From positions 1 to 42,926 of the forward strand of contig PBYL01000479.1 of the NCBI GenBank assembly GCA_002729595.1: a DNA stretch of 42,926 bases, written 5' to 3'. This DNA is from Thalassovita sp. Lineage in GTDB: Bacteria > Bacteroidota > Bacteroidia > Cytophagales > Flammeovirgaceae. The first letter of the stretch is position 1. Each line of letters opens with the position of its first letter. The notes below the pieces were generated by a model, which searched no databases, was not told the origin of the DNA, and saw only the letters and a program-made list of their open reading frames with translations. A program made the position numbers and the translations under genes. This document shows, piece after piece, positions 26,909 through 34,340 of this stretch.

Positions 26909-27451
26909 ATGCTTAAGTTACTAAAATTCCTCATTTTCATTATTTCTGTAAACTGTTTATTAGTTTCTTGTTATTCTTATAGAGTTTCTCCAATAGCATA
27001 CAGGAACTTAGAACAAGTTGAAAAACCAATTCAAGTTTATGTATTGAATCCGGAACTAAGCCATGAATTGGAAATACTCAAAAAGACAAATATCTACGAA
27101 ATAGTAGATGATAGCACTATCAGTACAAAGGTTAAATTATATCCTATGTTAATCGGTGTAAGTGATGATTGGACCTTTTTTGTTACCACATTATTTCTAG
27201 GTCAAGTTCCAGCTTTTATGGATAAAGTTTTTTTATATAAATATGATTTACTAGACAAAGATAAATTAATAAAAGATTATCAATTTGAACTTTGGATAAG
27301 AAGGAGAAAATGGTTTTGGGATATATTCTCGTCAAAAGAAAATAAAGATCTTCTTACAAGTATTGTACAAAGTATAAAGGGTAATTATATAGATAATAAT
27401 TTCTATGATGAAAAGTATTCTTTGTATTTTGGGGGTATTTATTTTTACTAA
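26909..27451 (+). CDS. Hypothetical lipoprotein
   Basis: The 180-residue protein is not recognised. It has a clear lipoprotein signal ending in LLVSC with Cys21, so it should be lipid-anchored outside the cytoplasm. The mature domain is rich in aromatic residues (DDWTFFVTTLFLGQVP near 91-106, RRRKWFWDIFSS near 131-142) and ends in a tyrosine-rich tail (YFGGIYFY). It has no internal repeats. Its stop overlaps the convergent CDP-alcohol phosphatidyltransferase stop by 4 bp. Confidence 0.6.
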   Translation: MLKLLKFLIFIISVNCLLVSCYSYRVSPIAYRNLEQVEKPIQVYVLNPELSHELEILKKTNIYEIVDDSTISTKVKLYPMLIGVSDDWTFFVTTLFLGQVPAFMDKVFLYKYDLLDKDKLIKDYQFELWIRRRKWFWDIFSSKENKDLLTSIVQSIKGNYIDNNFYDEKYSLYFGGIYFY

Positions 27452-28050
27452 CCATTAAACAACTTACTCTTTTTAACAGGAATCCCTTGATTAATTTTAG
27501 AAACTACTAAAATCGATGGTACATCTGCTGTCCACTCATTCAACCTTAATATAATTAGAAAAATCTCTATTCTGGATAAAATGCCCAACACCAAACAGAC
27601 CACAAAAATGCTATCACTTGTGGAATTTAGTGTTAAATCAACCAAAAAAACTAACAGTGATAATGTCCAAATTTTAGATGCAATAGCATGAGTTGCAATG
27701 GACCTTCTGAATTTTTTATAACTTGATATATAGCATAAAAGCTCAAGAAATATGATAAGGCTCAGCCAAATAATATTTTCTATTACAAAGTAAATATTAA
27801 TATAAAATATTGATCCAATAACTATTAACCAAAATATCTGATCTACATTTGAGTCCATTACTCTAAGTTTTTCTGTTGATACATTTAGCTTTCGAGCAAT
27901 TATTCCATCAAATATATCAGTAACTAAGCCAACAGACATTAGCATTACTATCCAAGTTGATAGGTTTTCTACTTTAAAAAAAGTAATTAAACCTATCATA
28001 ATACCAATTATAATTCTTGAGTAAATAAGTAATATTGGAAGTTTCCTCAT
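27448..28050 (-). CDS. CDP-alcohol phosphatidyltransferase family protein
   Basis: The 200-residue integral membrane protein has about 5-6 helices and a near-complete CDP-alcohol phosphotransferase motif. Asp45, Asp48, Gly49, Ala52 and Arg53 are in DIFDGIIAR, followed by Asp66 and Asp70. The second motif glycine, expected four residues before Asp66, is Leu62. The family transfers a phosphoalcohol from a CDP-alcohol to an acceptor, as in phosphatidylglycerolphosphate or cardiolipin synthesis, at the inner membrane. Because all four aspartates remain, it may still be active. Its ATG lies in the 22-bp repeat that also supplies the stop codon of the upstream ComJ-like gene, one base away. Confidence 0.8.
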   Translation of the reverse strand: MRKLPILLIYSRIIIGIMIGLITFFKVENLSTWIVMLMSVGLVTDIFDGIIARKLNVSTEKLRVMDSNVDQIFWLIVIGSIFYINIYFVIENIIWLSLIIFLELLCYISSYKKFRRSIATHAIASKIWTLSLLVFLVDLTLNSTSDSIFVVCLVLGILSRIEIFLIILRLNEWTADVPSILVVSKINQGIPVKKSKLFNG

Positions 28051-28064
28051 TCTATAAAAGATTC
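28043..28064. repeat. 22-bp direct repeat, copy 1 (right end of cassette on minus strand)
   Basis: This sequence is identical to 28593-28614. On the minus strand this copy contains the end of the ComJ-like gene (NLL and stop) and the first codons (MRK) of the phosphatidyltransferase gene. Confidence 0.85.
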
Positions 28065-28600
28065 TTCGATTTCAATTCCATTACATCAGCAGTTTGACTT
28101 GCTTTAGATGTTTTCCATAAGTATAAATAATATTCATCATCACCATCTAAACCATCTTGGCTTATAGCATCAAGATTTTTGTATAAGGTATAAAATCCAT
28201 AAACCCCAGAATCTAAAGGAATGCTTATTTCATCATCCATTGAGTTTATGTATAGAATATTTCCAGTAACTTTTATCTCCGATTCATTTACCATATCCCA
28301 ATTATCTAAGTTAATTTCTGGTTTTTCGGGATATATTTTGATGAAGAAAGGAACTACCATATTTCTAGCCGTACCAATTACGAATTCCTCCTTTTTTACT
28401 TGTAAAAGCCTTTTTAGTTCCTGTTCAGACCACTCTACACCAAGTTCTTCACTTTCTAAAGTTGAAGCCGTTTGTATGTAGATTTGAAAATAATCTGCAA
28501 AAACTTCTAATTTATATTCATCAATATTTCCCATACGCGGACTACACGAACTTCCCATTAAGATTAAAATCAAACAATAATTTGCACAAAACTTCCTCAT
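28052..28600 (-). CDS. ComJ/Nin-like domain lipoprotein
   Basis: The 182-residue protein has a probable lipoprotein signal (Cys19, LMGSSC). From residue 30 it follows the pattern of Bacillus ComJ (Nin, inhibitor of the DNA-entry nuclease). LEVFADYFQIYIQ is a strand, GVEWSEQEL has Trp57, EEFVIGTARNMVVPFFIKIY is the central strand pair, and IPLDSGVYGFYTLY lies at 127-140. I compared it with the family from memory, so the assignment is moderate. A ComJ-like immunity or anti-nuclease function is possible but unproven; here it would be exported. The gene lies exactly between two 22-bp direct repeats that supply both its start codon and its stop codon. Confidence 0.5.
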   Translation of the reverse strand: MRKFCANYCLILILMGSSCSPRMGNIDEYKLEVFADYFQIYIQTASTLESEELGVEWSEQELKRLLQVKKEEFVIGTARNMVVPFFIKIYPEKPEINLDNWDMVNESEIKVTGNILYINSMDDEISIPLDSGVYGFYTLYKNLDAISQDGLDGDDEYYLYLWKTSKASQTADVMELKSKNLL

Positions 28601-28614
28601 TCTATAAAAGATTC
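28593..28614. repeat. 22-bp direct repeat, copy 2 (left end of cassette on minus strand)
   Basis: This sequence is identical to 28043-28064. On the minus strand this copy encodes the last residues and stop of the SnoaL-like gene (ESFIE) and, in another frame, the start codon and MRK of the ComJ-like protein. The two copies are 550 bp apart. Confidence 0.85.
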
Positions 28615-29013
28615 AAAACAATCGTAGTTTTTTTGCTTGTATATTTTACCTTCTTTTATTTGATAGAATTGAGCAAAATTGGCTTTCATTTTATCACCAG
28701 CTTTTAGTTTACCTATGGGAATTGCCAATGTGCCTTGCCATAAAGCTTCAATAATTACTGTGTCGCGTATCGAATACATCTCCAAAACCTCATACGCTTC
28801 TTTGGTAATTACTTTTTGTCAGCGCTCGGAGGCGGCCATTATTTCTGATAGGTTTCTGCTTGCTTTCTCTTTTAAAATAGCATTTGGGTATTCAATCTGT
28901 TCGATTTCTTCGTGGTAAAATGCCTTCAACTCTGCTGATGACTTTCTGGTTTCTAGCTTTTTTAAAAAATTGAGTACTAAGGCTTCATTTTCAGTTAAAT
29001 CTCTATTATTCAT
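28597..29013 (-). pseudogene. SnoaL/NTF2-like protein interrupted by an in-frame TGA
   Basis: Reading the minus strand from the ATG at 29013 gives MNNRDLTENEALVLNFLKKL and continues to AASER, then a TGA at 28821-28819. The same frame then continues without shift as QKVITKEAYEVLEMYSIRD and ALWQGTLAIPIGKLKAGDKM to NYDCFESFIE, ending at 28597. Together the two parts make one 138-codon NTF2-like/SnoaL-type ester-cyclase-like protein. In relatives a glycine commonly sits at the interrupted position after the SER-type segment, and TGA is one base from GGA. No selenocysteine machinery or SECIS context is seen. This is best read as a nonsense-mutated gene or a sequencing error. The last codons overlap the ComJ-like start by 4 bp. 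Confidence 0.75.
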
Positions 29014-29126
29014 TTTATTTGATGCTATCGGATGTGAATTATCATTATTTATACTAAAATATGATTAATTTTTAACTAACCGAAACTGAAAATATAGATA
29101 CATTAATTACTTGATTTGAAGCCTAA

Positions 29127-29147
29127 AAAATCAAATTGTTTGATTTT
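29127..29147. promoter_or_regulatory. AAAATCAAA/TTTGATTTT palindrome
   Basis: Perfect 9-bp arms (29127-29135 and 29139-29147) flank a 3-bp centre. Additional TTGATTT half-sites lie at about 29111-29117 and 29155-29164. The cluster is in the divergent promoter between the SnoaL-like gene and the barrel-protein/AraC unit, so it may be the operator of the AraC regulator downstream. Confidence 0.45.
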
Positions 29148-29228
29148 CGTAATTTTTGATTTGATTTTAGTTTAGAAATCCTTCCGAATATCCATCCTTT
29201 TGTATTATCAATCTTCTAACAATATGAG

Positions 29229-30005
29229 ATGAAAAAAATACTAGGATTTCTAATTTTACTAACTGCTTTGTTTATACATGTATCTAACAATGAGGTACTT
29301 GCACAAGATGAGACAAATAAAAACTTACATTTTAATGGCAGTGTAAGTGTTACAAACAATGGTTTTTCTTTTATTCCATCATTTAGTTTAGGCAAACCAG
29401 CTACAATTTTTGATCTGTCTGCCGGAGGTGAGAAATTTAGTTTCGATCCGCAATTTAGGTTTGATTTAGACGGGCTAAAACCTTGGTCGATTATCTTTAT
29501 TTGGAGGTACAAGCTGGTAGAAACAGATAAATTTCTAGTGAAAACCGGAATGCACTTACTGGCAATTGCTTTTAGAAGTCAGACTTATATGGAAGATGGC
29601 ATTAGTAAAGAGCGAATTGTGGCGCAACGTTTTATAACTCCGGAGCTAACAACCGCTTACAAACTCACTAAAAAGACAAGTGTAGGAGCTCATTATATCT
29701 ATGGTATTGGTCTAGAAAAACACGATCAGTCTGATCATACACACTTTTTTTCTTTGAGAATGGGTACAGAATTCGACTTATCGAAGAAGCTCTTTATCAA
29801 ATGGAAACCAGAAGTGTATTACTTAAATATTGATGGAAAAGACGGCTATTTTACTGCACAAAACATATCGCTAAACCACCGTAAAATTCCGCTTTCCCTA
29901 CAAACTATTATGAATCAGCCAATTACAACTGACATAGATATAGACTTTGATTGGAATATCAGTTTGATCTATTCTTTTAAGAACCAGTTGGCATTGAAGA
30001 AATAA
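29229..30005 (+). CDS. Hypothetical outer-membrane beta-barrel-like protein
   Basis: The 258-residue protein starts with a signal peptide (MKKILGFLILLTALF, cleavage near VLAQ at 23-26). The mature part shows alternating aromatic and polar strands typical of outer-membrane barrels, such as FIPSFSLGKP, PWSIIFIWRYKLVE, GAHYIYGIGLE and LFIKWKPEVYYLNID. It ends with WNISLIYSF before a short charged tail. I do not recognise a specific family. The AraC-type regulator gene follows at once, so the two may be regulated together. The barrel assignment rests on composition and strand pattern only. Confidence 0.6.
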   Translation: MKKILGFLILLTALFIHVSNNEVLAQDETNKNLHFNGSVSVTNNGFSFIPSFSLGKPATIFDLSAGGEKFSFDPQFRFDLDGLKPWSIIFIWRYKLVETDKFLVKTGMHLLAIAFRSQTYMEDGISKERIVAQRFITPELTTAYKLTKKTSVGAHYIYGIGLEKHDQSDHTHFFSLRMGTEFDLSKKLFIKWKPEVYYLNIDGKDGYFTAQNISLNHRKIPLSLQTIMNQPITTDIDIDFDWNISLIYSFKNQLALKK

Positions 30006-30057
30006 TAAGATGGATACGATTTGGATTCAATTGTTTAATTATTGTAAATTCCATGAA

Positions 30058-30960
30058 ATGAAAAGCATAGAGACATTAGAGGACTTTTACAAAAGAAAAT
30101 TTGAATGGTTACCTGAAGATTTAAACAGGAATATCGGGCATTTTAACATGTTCGAAATAGAGCCAATTGAAGAAGGTAAATCTTTAACGATTCCTTATAG
30201 AAGGCGCGATTTTTATAAAATTATGCTAATTAAAGGGAATAGCCGTGTGCATTATGCAGACAAAGTAGTTGAGGTTAAAAAACAGGCACTTAGCTTTTCT
30301 AATCCGCAAATTCCATATAAATGGGAGCATCTCGAAAGAAATAGAGATGGGGAATATTTTGTGTTTAACAGTGAGTTTTTCAATCAGTTTGGGCAGTTCG
30401 ATCATTACGAGGTTTTTCAGCCAGAAGGCACCCATGTTTTTGAATTAGAAGACGAGCAGGTAGATGTGATCAAAAATATATTCGGTCGGGTTAAAACAGA
30501 GTTTAATTCTGATTATAAGTACAAGTTTGATTTAATAAGAAATATCATTTTCGAGATTTTACATTTTGCATTAAAACTACAACCATCTACTTCGCTCGAT
30601 GTAAAAACCATAAATGCTTCGCAAAGAATTTCTATGCTCTTTATGGAGTTGCTAGACCGCCAATTTCCGATTGACGAAAAACACGAAAGCATACAACTGA
30701 GGAGTGCATCAGATTTTGCCGATAAATTAAATGTGCATGTTAACCACTTGAATAGAGCCGTAAAACAAACTACGCAGAAAACAACTACTACTTTAATTGC
30801 TGAGCGCATACAACAAGAAGCTAAGATATTATTAAAGCATACAACTTTGAGCATATCAGAAATTGCCTATGCACTGGGTTTTTCCGAGGTTACACACTTT
30901 AATAACTTCTTTAGAAAATACGTGCAACTTAGCCCACTTAAATTTAGAAATGCAGGGTGA
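30058..30960 (+). CDS. AraC family transcriptional regulator
   Basis: The chosen start is the ATG at 30058, which gives MKSIETLEDFYKRKFEWLPEDL and a 300-residue protein, like many Bacteroidota regulators of this type. The frame also runs up to an ATG at 30010, 4 bp after the barrel gene. A cupin-like N-terminal part (IPYRRRDFYKIMLIKGNSRVHY) precedes a C-terminal AraC HTH pair near 215-300. The second HTH, LSISEIAYALGFSEVTHFNNFFRKYVQLSPLKFR, is clear. It probably regulates neighbouring genes, possibly through the palindromes upstream of the barrel gene. The ligand is unknown. Confidence 0.9.
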   Translation: MKSIETLEDFYKRKFEWLPEDLNRNIGHFNMFEIEPIEEGKSLTIPYRRRDFYKIMLIKGNSRVHYADKVVEVKKQALSFSNPQIPYKWEHLERNRDGEYFVFNSEFFNQFGQFDHYEVFQPEGTHVFELEDEQVDVIKNIFGRVKTEFNSDYKYKFDLIRNIIFEILHFALKLQPSTSLDVKTINASQRISMLFMELLDRQFPIDEKHESIQLRSASDFADKLNVHVNHLNRAVKQTTQKTTTTLIAERIQQEAKILLKHTTLSISEIAYALGFSEVTHFNNFFRKYVQLSPLKFRNAG

Positions 30961-30998
30961 TTAATGAGTTTTTTGAGCTATATGTTTGTGTGTGTCTT

Positions 30999-31475
30999 TC
31001 AATTCAGAAATAGAACATACAATATCAGTAGAACCATAATTACTGTTAGCCCTAAGGAGTGGTCTCTTACACTTTTTGACTTAGAAACAAGTGTGATGGT
31101 TGATGCAATTATTAGTAATATAGGATAAAAGTAAAGGCCTCTATTAATCCCATATTCTGGTGGAACAATCTTGTATTCGCCATTTAAAGGAACTTTAAAT
31201 GCCATCACTTGATAAAAAATCATTGTTGACAATATGTCTAAGCTATCCAATCCATATATATGAGTTGCAAGAGAAGGATGGACAACAATAGTCTTATACC
31301 CGATATCAACTTTAGTTACACGTTCACCGCCTCCATAACGACCAGCATTAATTGAGTCGCCATACATTTTTTCTAATTTGGCAGTTCTCCAAACTTTTAG
31401 AAGTTCACAATCGACAATTATGCTTACCCCAAAAAGCAGCGAGATTAAGCAGAAAAGCTTTAGTTTTGAGTTCAT
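30999..31475 (-). CDS. Hypothetical membrane protein
   Basis: The 158-residue protein is not recognised. It has one hydrophobic segment at 7-22 and two more near 114-131 and 140-157. An 80-residue extracytoplasmic-looking region between them contains GRYGGGERVTKVDIGYKTIVVHP. No catalytic motif is visible. It converges with the AraC gene 38 bp away and is followed upstream by another unknown gene on the same strand. Confidence 0.5.
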   Translation of the reverse strand: MNSKLKLFCLISLLFGVSIIVDCELLKVWRTAKLEKMYGDSINAGRYGGGERVTKVDIGYKTIVVHPSLATHIYGLDSLDILSTMIFYQVMAFKVPLNGEYKIVPPEYGINRGLYFYPILLIIASTITLVSKSKSVRDHSLGLTVIMVLLILYVLFLN

Positions 31476-31642
31476 AGCTGAAAAGTCTTTCTTACAATTT
31501 AATGCAGTACTACAAACGTCTAACTAAAAGTCTTTATACAATTATTTCAATTATATATACTTAAAAAAGGTCGAAGTATAGGCTATTTACTTAACATAAA
31601 CTTAATTAAGCACTTTTTGTGGATAGCTGATTTTCAGAGAGA

Positions 31643-32221
31643 TTAATGCAAAGAGTAACTAAAATACAATGTGTTTTTTCCATTAGATTCCATTTCTAAC
31701 AAACACACGAATACCTGAGATGTCTCTGTATTGGATACAAAAAATTCTATCGCTTTATTGTTAGTAGAAGAAGTTTTAGCCAATTCTAATTCTTGAAAAT
31801 TAGAAATAATTTCAACAGAATATTGTTGAAAAAAATTACTGAGCATTAAACTATCAGGTGTAGTTCCAAATTCAACTTCACAATAATAATCTAATGGCTT
31901 ATTTGGCAATATAAAATCATAGAAATTTATATCATGAATGGTTTCACCACTTTTTAAAACCTGTTTGATATGATTATCTGTAAAGTATTTAAATGTATAG
32001 TTCATCTTTACATTCTTTACCTTTTTACCTAAAATAGGCATATCTGAGGGCACTTGAGTAAATCCACTATTCAATAAATCATTTTCACTTATTTTACTAC
32101 TTGGGCTAAACGGATTACTAGAAATTACTTTATTATTTTCAAGATTGTCCATCAAAATAAAGTAGATATTCAAAACAATTGAAAACCCAAACAATATTTT
32201 GAAAATCCAAGTACTTTTCAT
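31643..32221 (-). CDS. Hypothetical membrane-anchored protein
   Basis: The 192-residue protein has a single N-terminal hydrophobic segment (WIFKILFGFSIVLNIYFIL, about 5-23) without a lipobox, so it is probably anchored in the inner membrane or secreted. The rest is a polar domain with no motif I know (FKYFTDNHIKQVLKSGE, EVEFGTTPDSLMLSNFF). It belongs to the same run of small unknown genes as 30999-31475, with a 167-bp gap that shows nothing notable. Confidence 0.55.
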   Translation of the reverse strand: MKSTWIFKILFGFSIVLNIYFILMDNLENNKVISSNPFSPSSKISENDLLNSGFTQVPSDMPILGKKVKNVKMNYTFKYFTDNHIKQVLKSGETIHDINFYDFILPNKPLDYYCEVEFGTTPDSLMLSNFFQQYSVEIISNFQELELAKTSSTNNKAIEFFVSNTETSQVFVCLLEMESNGKNTLYFSYSLH

Positions 32222-32401
32222 TTGATTTTTGATAGCCAGATTTCTTTCGTTTTTTTAAAGTTCTCCATGTCAATTTTATTCTTTTTGACCACAACAGAAG
32301 GTGCTAAGATGAGTAATTTTATAAAGAAAAGAACTTGAAAATACGAGCGAAACGCTCATACTAGTAGTTATTCTAGAAGTAGTGATAATCAATATGATTT
32401 A

Positions 32402-32440
32402 TTCGAATTACCTCACATTCTAAACATGAGGCAATTCGAA
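32402..32440 (-). terminator. Long hairpin downstream of the phosphatase gene
   Basis: Arms 32402-32415 and 32427-32440 form a 14-bp stem with one mismatch, beginning 7 bp beyond the phosphatase stop. There is no strong U-run, so termination is inferred from position. A second, shorter hairpin (GAGCG/CGCTC) lies at 32345-32357. The remaining 32222-32400 sequence holds no gene. Confidence 0.45.
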
Positions 32441-32447
32441 AATAAAA

Positions 32448-34085
32448 TTACTTATTTCCCACCAATTCTTTTATTGGATATAAATCCGCATCGTCTGGTA
32501 ATGGAATGTTTAATTTCATAGAAAGTGTAGGCACAATTTGGGTAATGGTGTGTGGCTCACTGGTTTCTCCTTTTGGCACATTCCAGCCATACCATAAAAG
32601 CGGAACATGTGTATCTGAGCTAAAACCGGTTCCGTGGGTGGTTCCATAGGTTCTTTGGCTCATCCAACCAGAATAAAACTGAATAATAATGTCGCCAGAA
32701 TTCGCGTAATTGTAACCATTGCTCATTAAGGTAGTTAATCTGCCTTCTGGGTTATTTCCGTAGATAGATGGTACAAATACTTCTTTAATGCCATCTGTAT
32801 TTTTTAAGAAATGTGCTGCTTCGGTTACTAATTCTTTGTTTTCTAAGACTGCTTTTTCGTCTAAATAAACATGCACACCATCAATAAATGTAACATAGTC
32901 TTTGCTACCAAACTTCTTAGATAAATGCTCGTTTAAACCTGCTTTTATATCACCTGTTGAGTAATAACCATGTGGCAATTTTTCTTTGTTCAGAAAATCA
33001 GGATTATCACTACCAGCATGGTCGGCAGTTAAAAACAAAATATATTCTCCTTTGCCAACTTCTTTGTCTAAATAATTAAGTAAAGCTTCAATGTCTTTAT
33101 CTAATCTGATGTAAGTATCTTCTACCTCTTTTGAGCGAATACCAAAGTTATGGCCTACATAGTCTGTACTAGAAAAACTAATGGTAATCATATCAGTCTC
33201 TACACCTTTGCCCAATTTCTCCCCTTTAATAGCAGCAAAAGCTAGATTCGCTAAAAGTGTATTTCCGTAAGGCACTTCTGGAATCATACCAAAATCACCA
33301 TTTTCTTTTCTCAGCTTTTTAAGTTTGTAAGGGAAAGCAGACTCTTTTTTGCCTTTATACACCTTTTCCCATTGGCTATCGTCCGGATTGCTGTGGGTAT
33401 ATTTTTCATCTGCTAAAAGTGGTTCCCAATCAAGATCTAGCAAAGAATCTGCTACTTCTCTTTTATTAAACTTAACTAACCAATCTGGTAATTTATCGCC
33501 ATAGTAAGTGCTTGAGATAAAATTACCATTTTTCGAATTGTACCAAAAAGCATGATCTGCCATATGTCCAGCAGGAAAAATAGCTCCCCTATCTTTTAAA
33601 GAGATACCAATTACTTTCGATCTTGAATTGGTAGATAGTTTTAACTCATCTGCAAAATTGGTGGTAAGTAAATTTCTTGGCGAACGAGAAAAGTAATCGA
33701 ATTTATCAGAAGCAACACCTTTGTTATCAACCAATCTTTCTGTTGAATCTTCCGCGCAATAAATCACCCTGTTGAGCTCTCTGCTAAACCAATCGTTTGC
33801 TACAATACCATGATTTTTTGGCGTAGTTCCACTATACACAGAAGCATGCCCCGGACCAGTATAAGTAGGCACATAATTATAATGTGTGTTTTTTGCATTG
33901 AAACCCTCTCCCATCAATCTTTTAAAACCTCCATTGGTGTAGTTATCCTGGAAGCGATAAAGGTAATCGGCACGCATCTGATCGACTACAATACCAACTA
34001 TCAGCTTTGGTTTTTTTGAATTTTGTGCTAGTAACGATGTGCTGGCCATCAAACCTAAAGTTATAGCAAATATTAATTTCTTCAT
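32448..34085 (-). CDS. PafA-type alkaline phosphatase
   Basis: The start chosen is the ATG at 34085, giving MKKLIFAITLGLMASTSLLAQ, a good signal peptide, and a 545-residue precursor. The frame runs 16 codons further upstream without signal-like character. Metal and catalytic residues match PafA of Elizabethkingia: Asp35 in VVDQMRADYL, nucleophile Thr76 in YTGPGH, Asn97 in IVANDWF, and the Lys164/Arg166 pair in SLKDRG. LFLTADHAGSD carries later metal ligands. PafA hydrolyses phosphate monoesters in the periplasm independently of phosphate repression in some Bacteroidota. It is monocistronic. Confidence 0.93.
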   Translation of the reverse strand: MKKLIFAITLGLMASTSLLAQNSKKPKLIVGIVVDQMRADYLYRFQDNYTNGGFKRLMGEGFNAKNTHYNYVPTYTGPGHASVYSGTTPKNHGIVANDWFSRELNRVIYCAEDSTERLVDNKGVASDKFDYFSRSPRNLLTTNFADELKLSTNSRSKVIGISLKDRGAIFPAGHMADHAFWYNSKNGNFISSTYYGDKLPDWLVKFNKREVADSLLDLDWEPLLADEKYTHSNPDDSQWEKVYKGKKESAFPYKLKKLRKENGDFGMIPEVPYGNTLLANLAFAAIKGEKLGKGVETDMITISFSSTDYVGHNFGIRSKEVEDTYIRLDKDIEALLNYLDKEVGKGEYILFLTADHAGSDNPDFLNKEKLPHGYYSTGDIKAGLNEHLSKKFGSKDYVTFIDGVHVYLDEKAVLENKELVTEAAHFLKNTDGIKEVFVPSIYGNNPEGRLTTLMSNGYNYANSGDIIIQFYSGWMSQRTYGTTHGTGFSSDTHVPLLWYGWNVPKGETSEPHTITQIVPTLSMKLNIPLPDDADLYPIKELVGNK

Positions 34086-34130
34086 TGTGTGTTTTTTATA
34101 AGCTTTAATGTAAATCGTCTTTACGAGGGC

Positions 34131-34138
34131 CAAAACTA
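34131..34138 (-). promoter_or_regulatory. Candidate TAnnTTTG promoter element of phosphatase gene
   Basis: TAGTTTTG on the minus strand fits the -7 consensus and lies about 46 bp before the chosen ATG. The -33 position 19 bases upstream is TTAC, a weak match. The position supports the shorter start. Confidence 0.4.
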
Positions 34139-34230
34139 ATAAGAAATTCTGAAGGAAGTAAGCTACTAAATCAATCGCTCTTGCTCAATTGGGAAAAAGT
34201 GACATCGATTTTTAGAGACACCATACTTCC

Positions 34231-34261
34231 TTTGCTTAAGCCTATTTTATTTATACATTTG
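34231..34261 (+). promoter_or_regulatory. Consensus Bacteroidota promoter of the antiporter gene
   Basis: TTTG at 34231-34234 and TACATTTG at 34254-34261 are separated by exactly 19 bases, a full match to TTTG-N19-TAnnTTTG. Transcription would start near 34268, about 73 nt before the chosen ATG. This rules out the GTG at 34263 as the start. Confidence 0.78.
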
Positions 34262-34340
34262 AGTGCTTAATTTTTTAATCATTCTTACAGGTTTTTTTGA
34301 TAGAAAATCTTGTAAAAACCAGCAGTATACAAATACTATC

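Noticed and set aside
28819-28821. TGA as a selenocysteine codon
   Set aside because: The aligned residue in relatives is typically glycine, not cysteine, and no SECIS-like hairpin context was noticed.
30513-30854. 113-codon minus-strand frame
   Set aside because: Antisense to the AraC HTH region; cysteine-rich shadow without homology.
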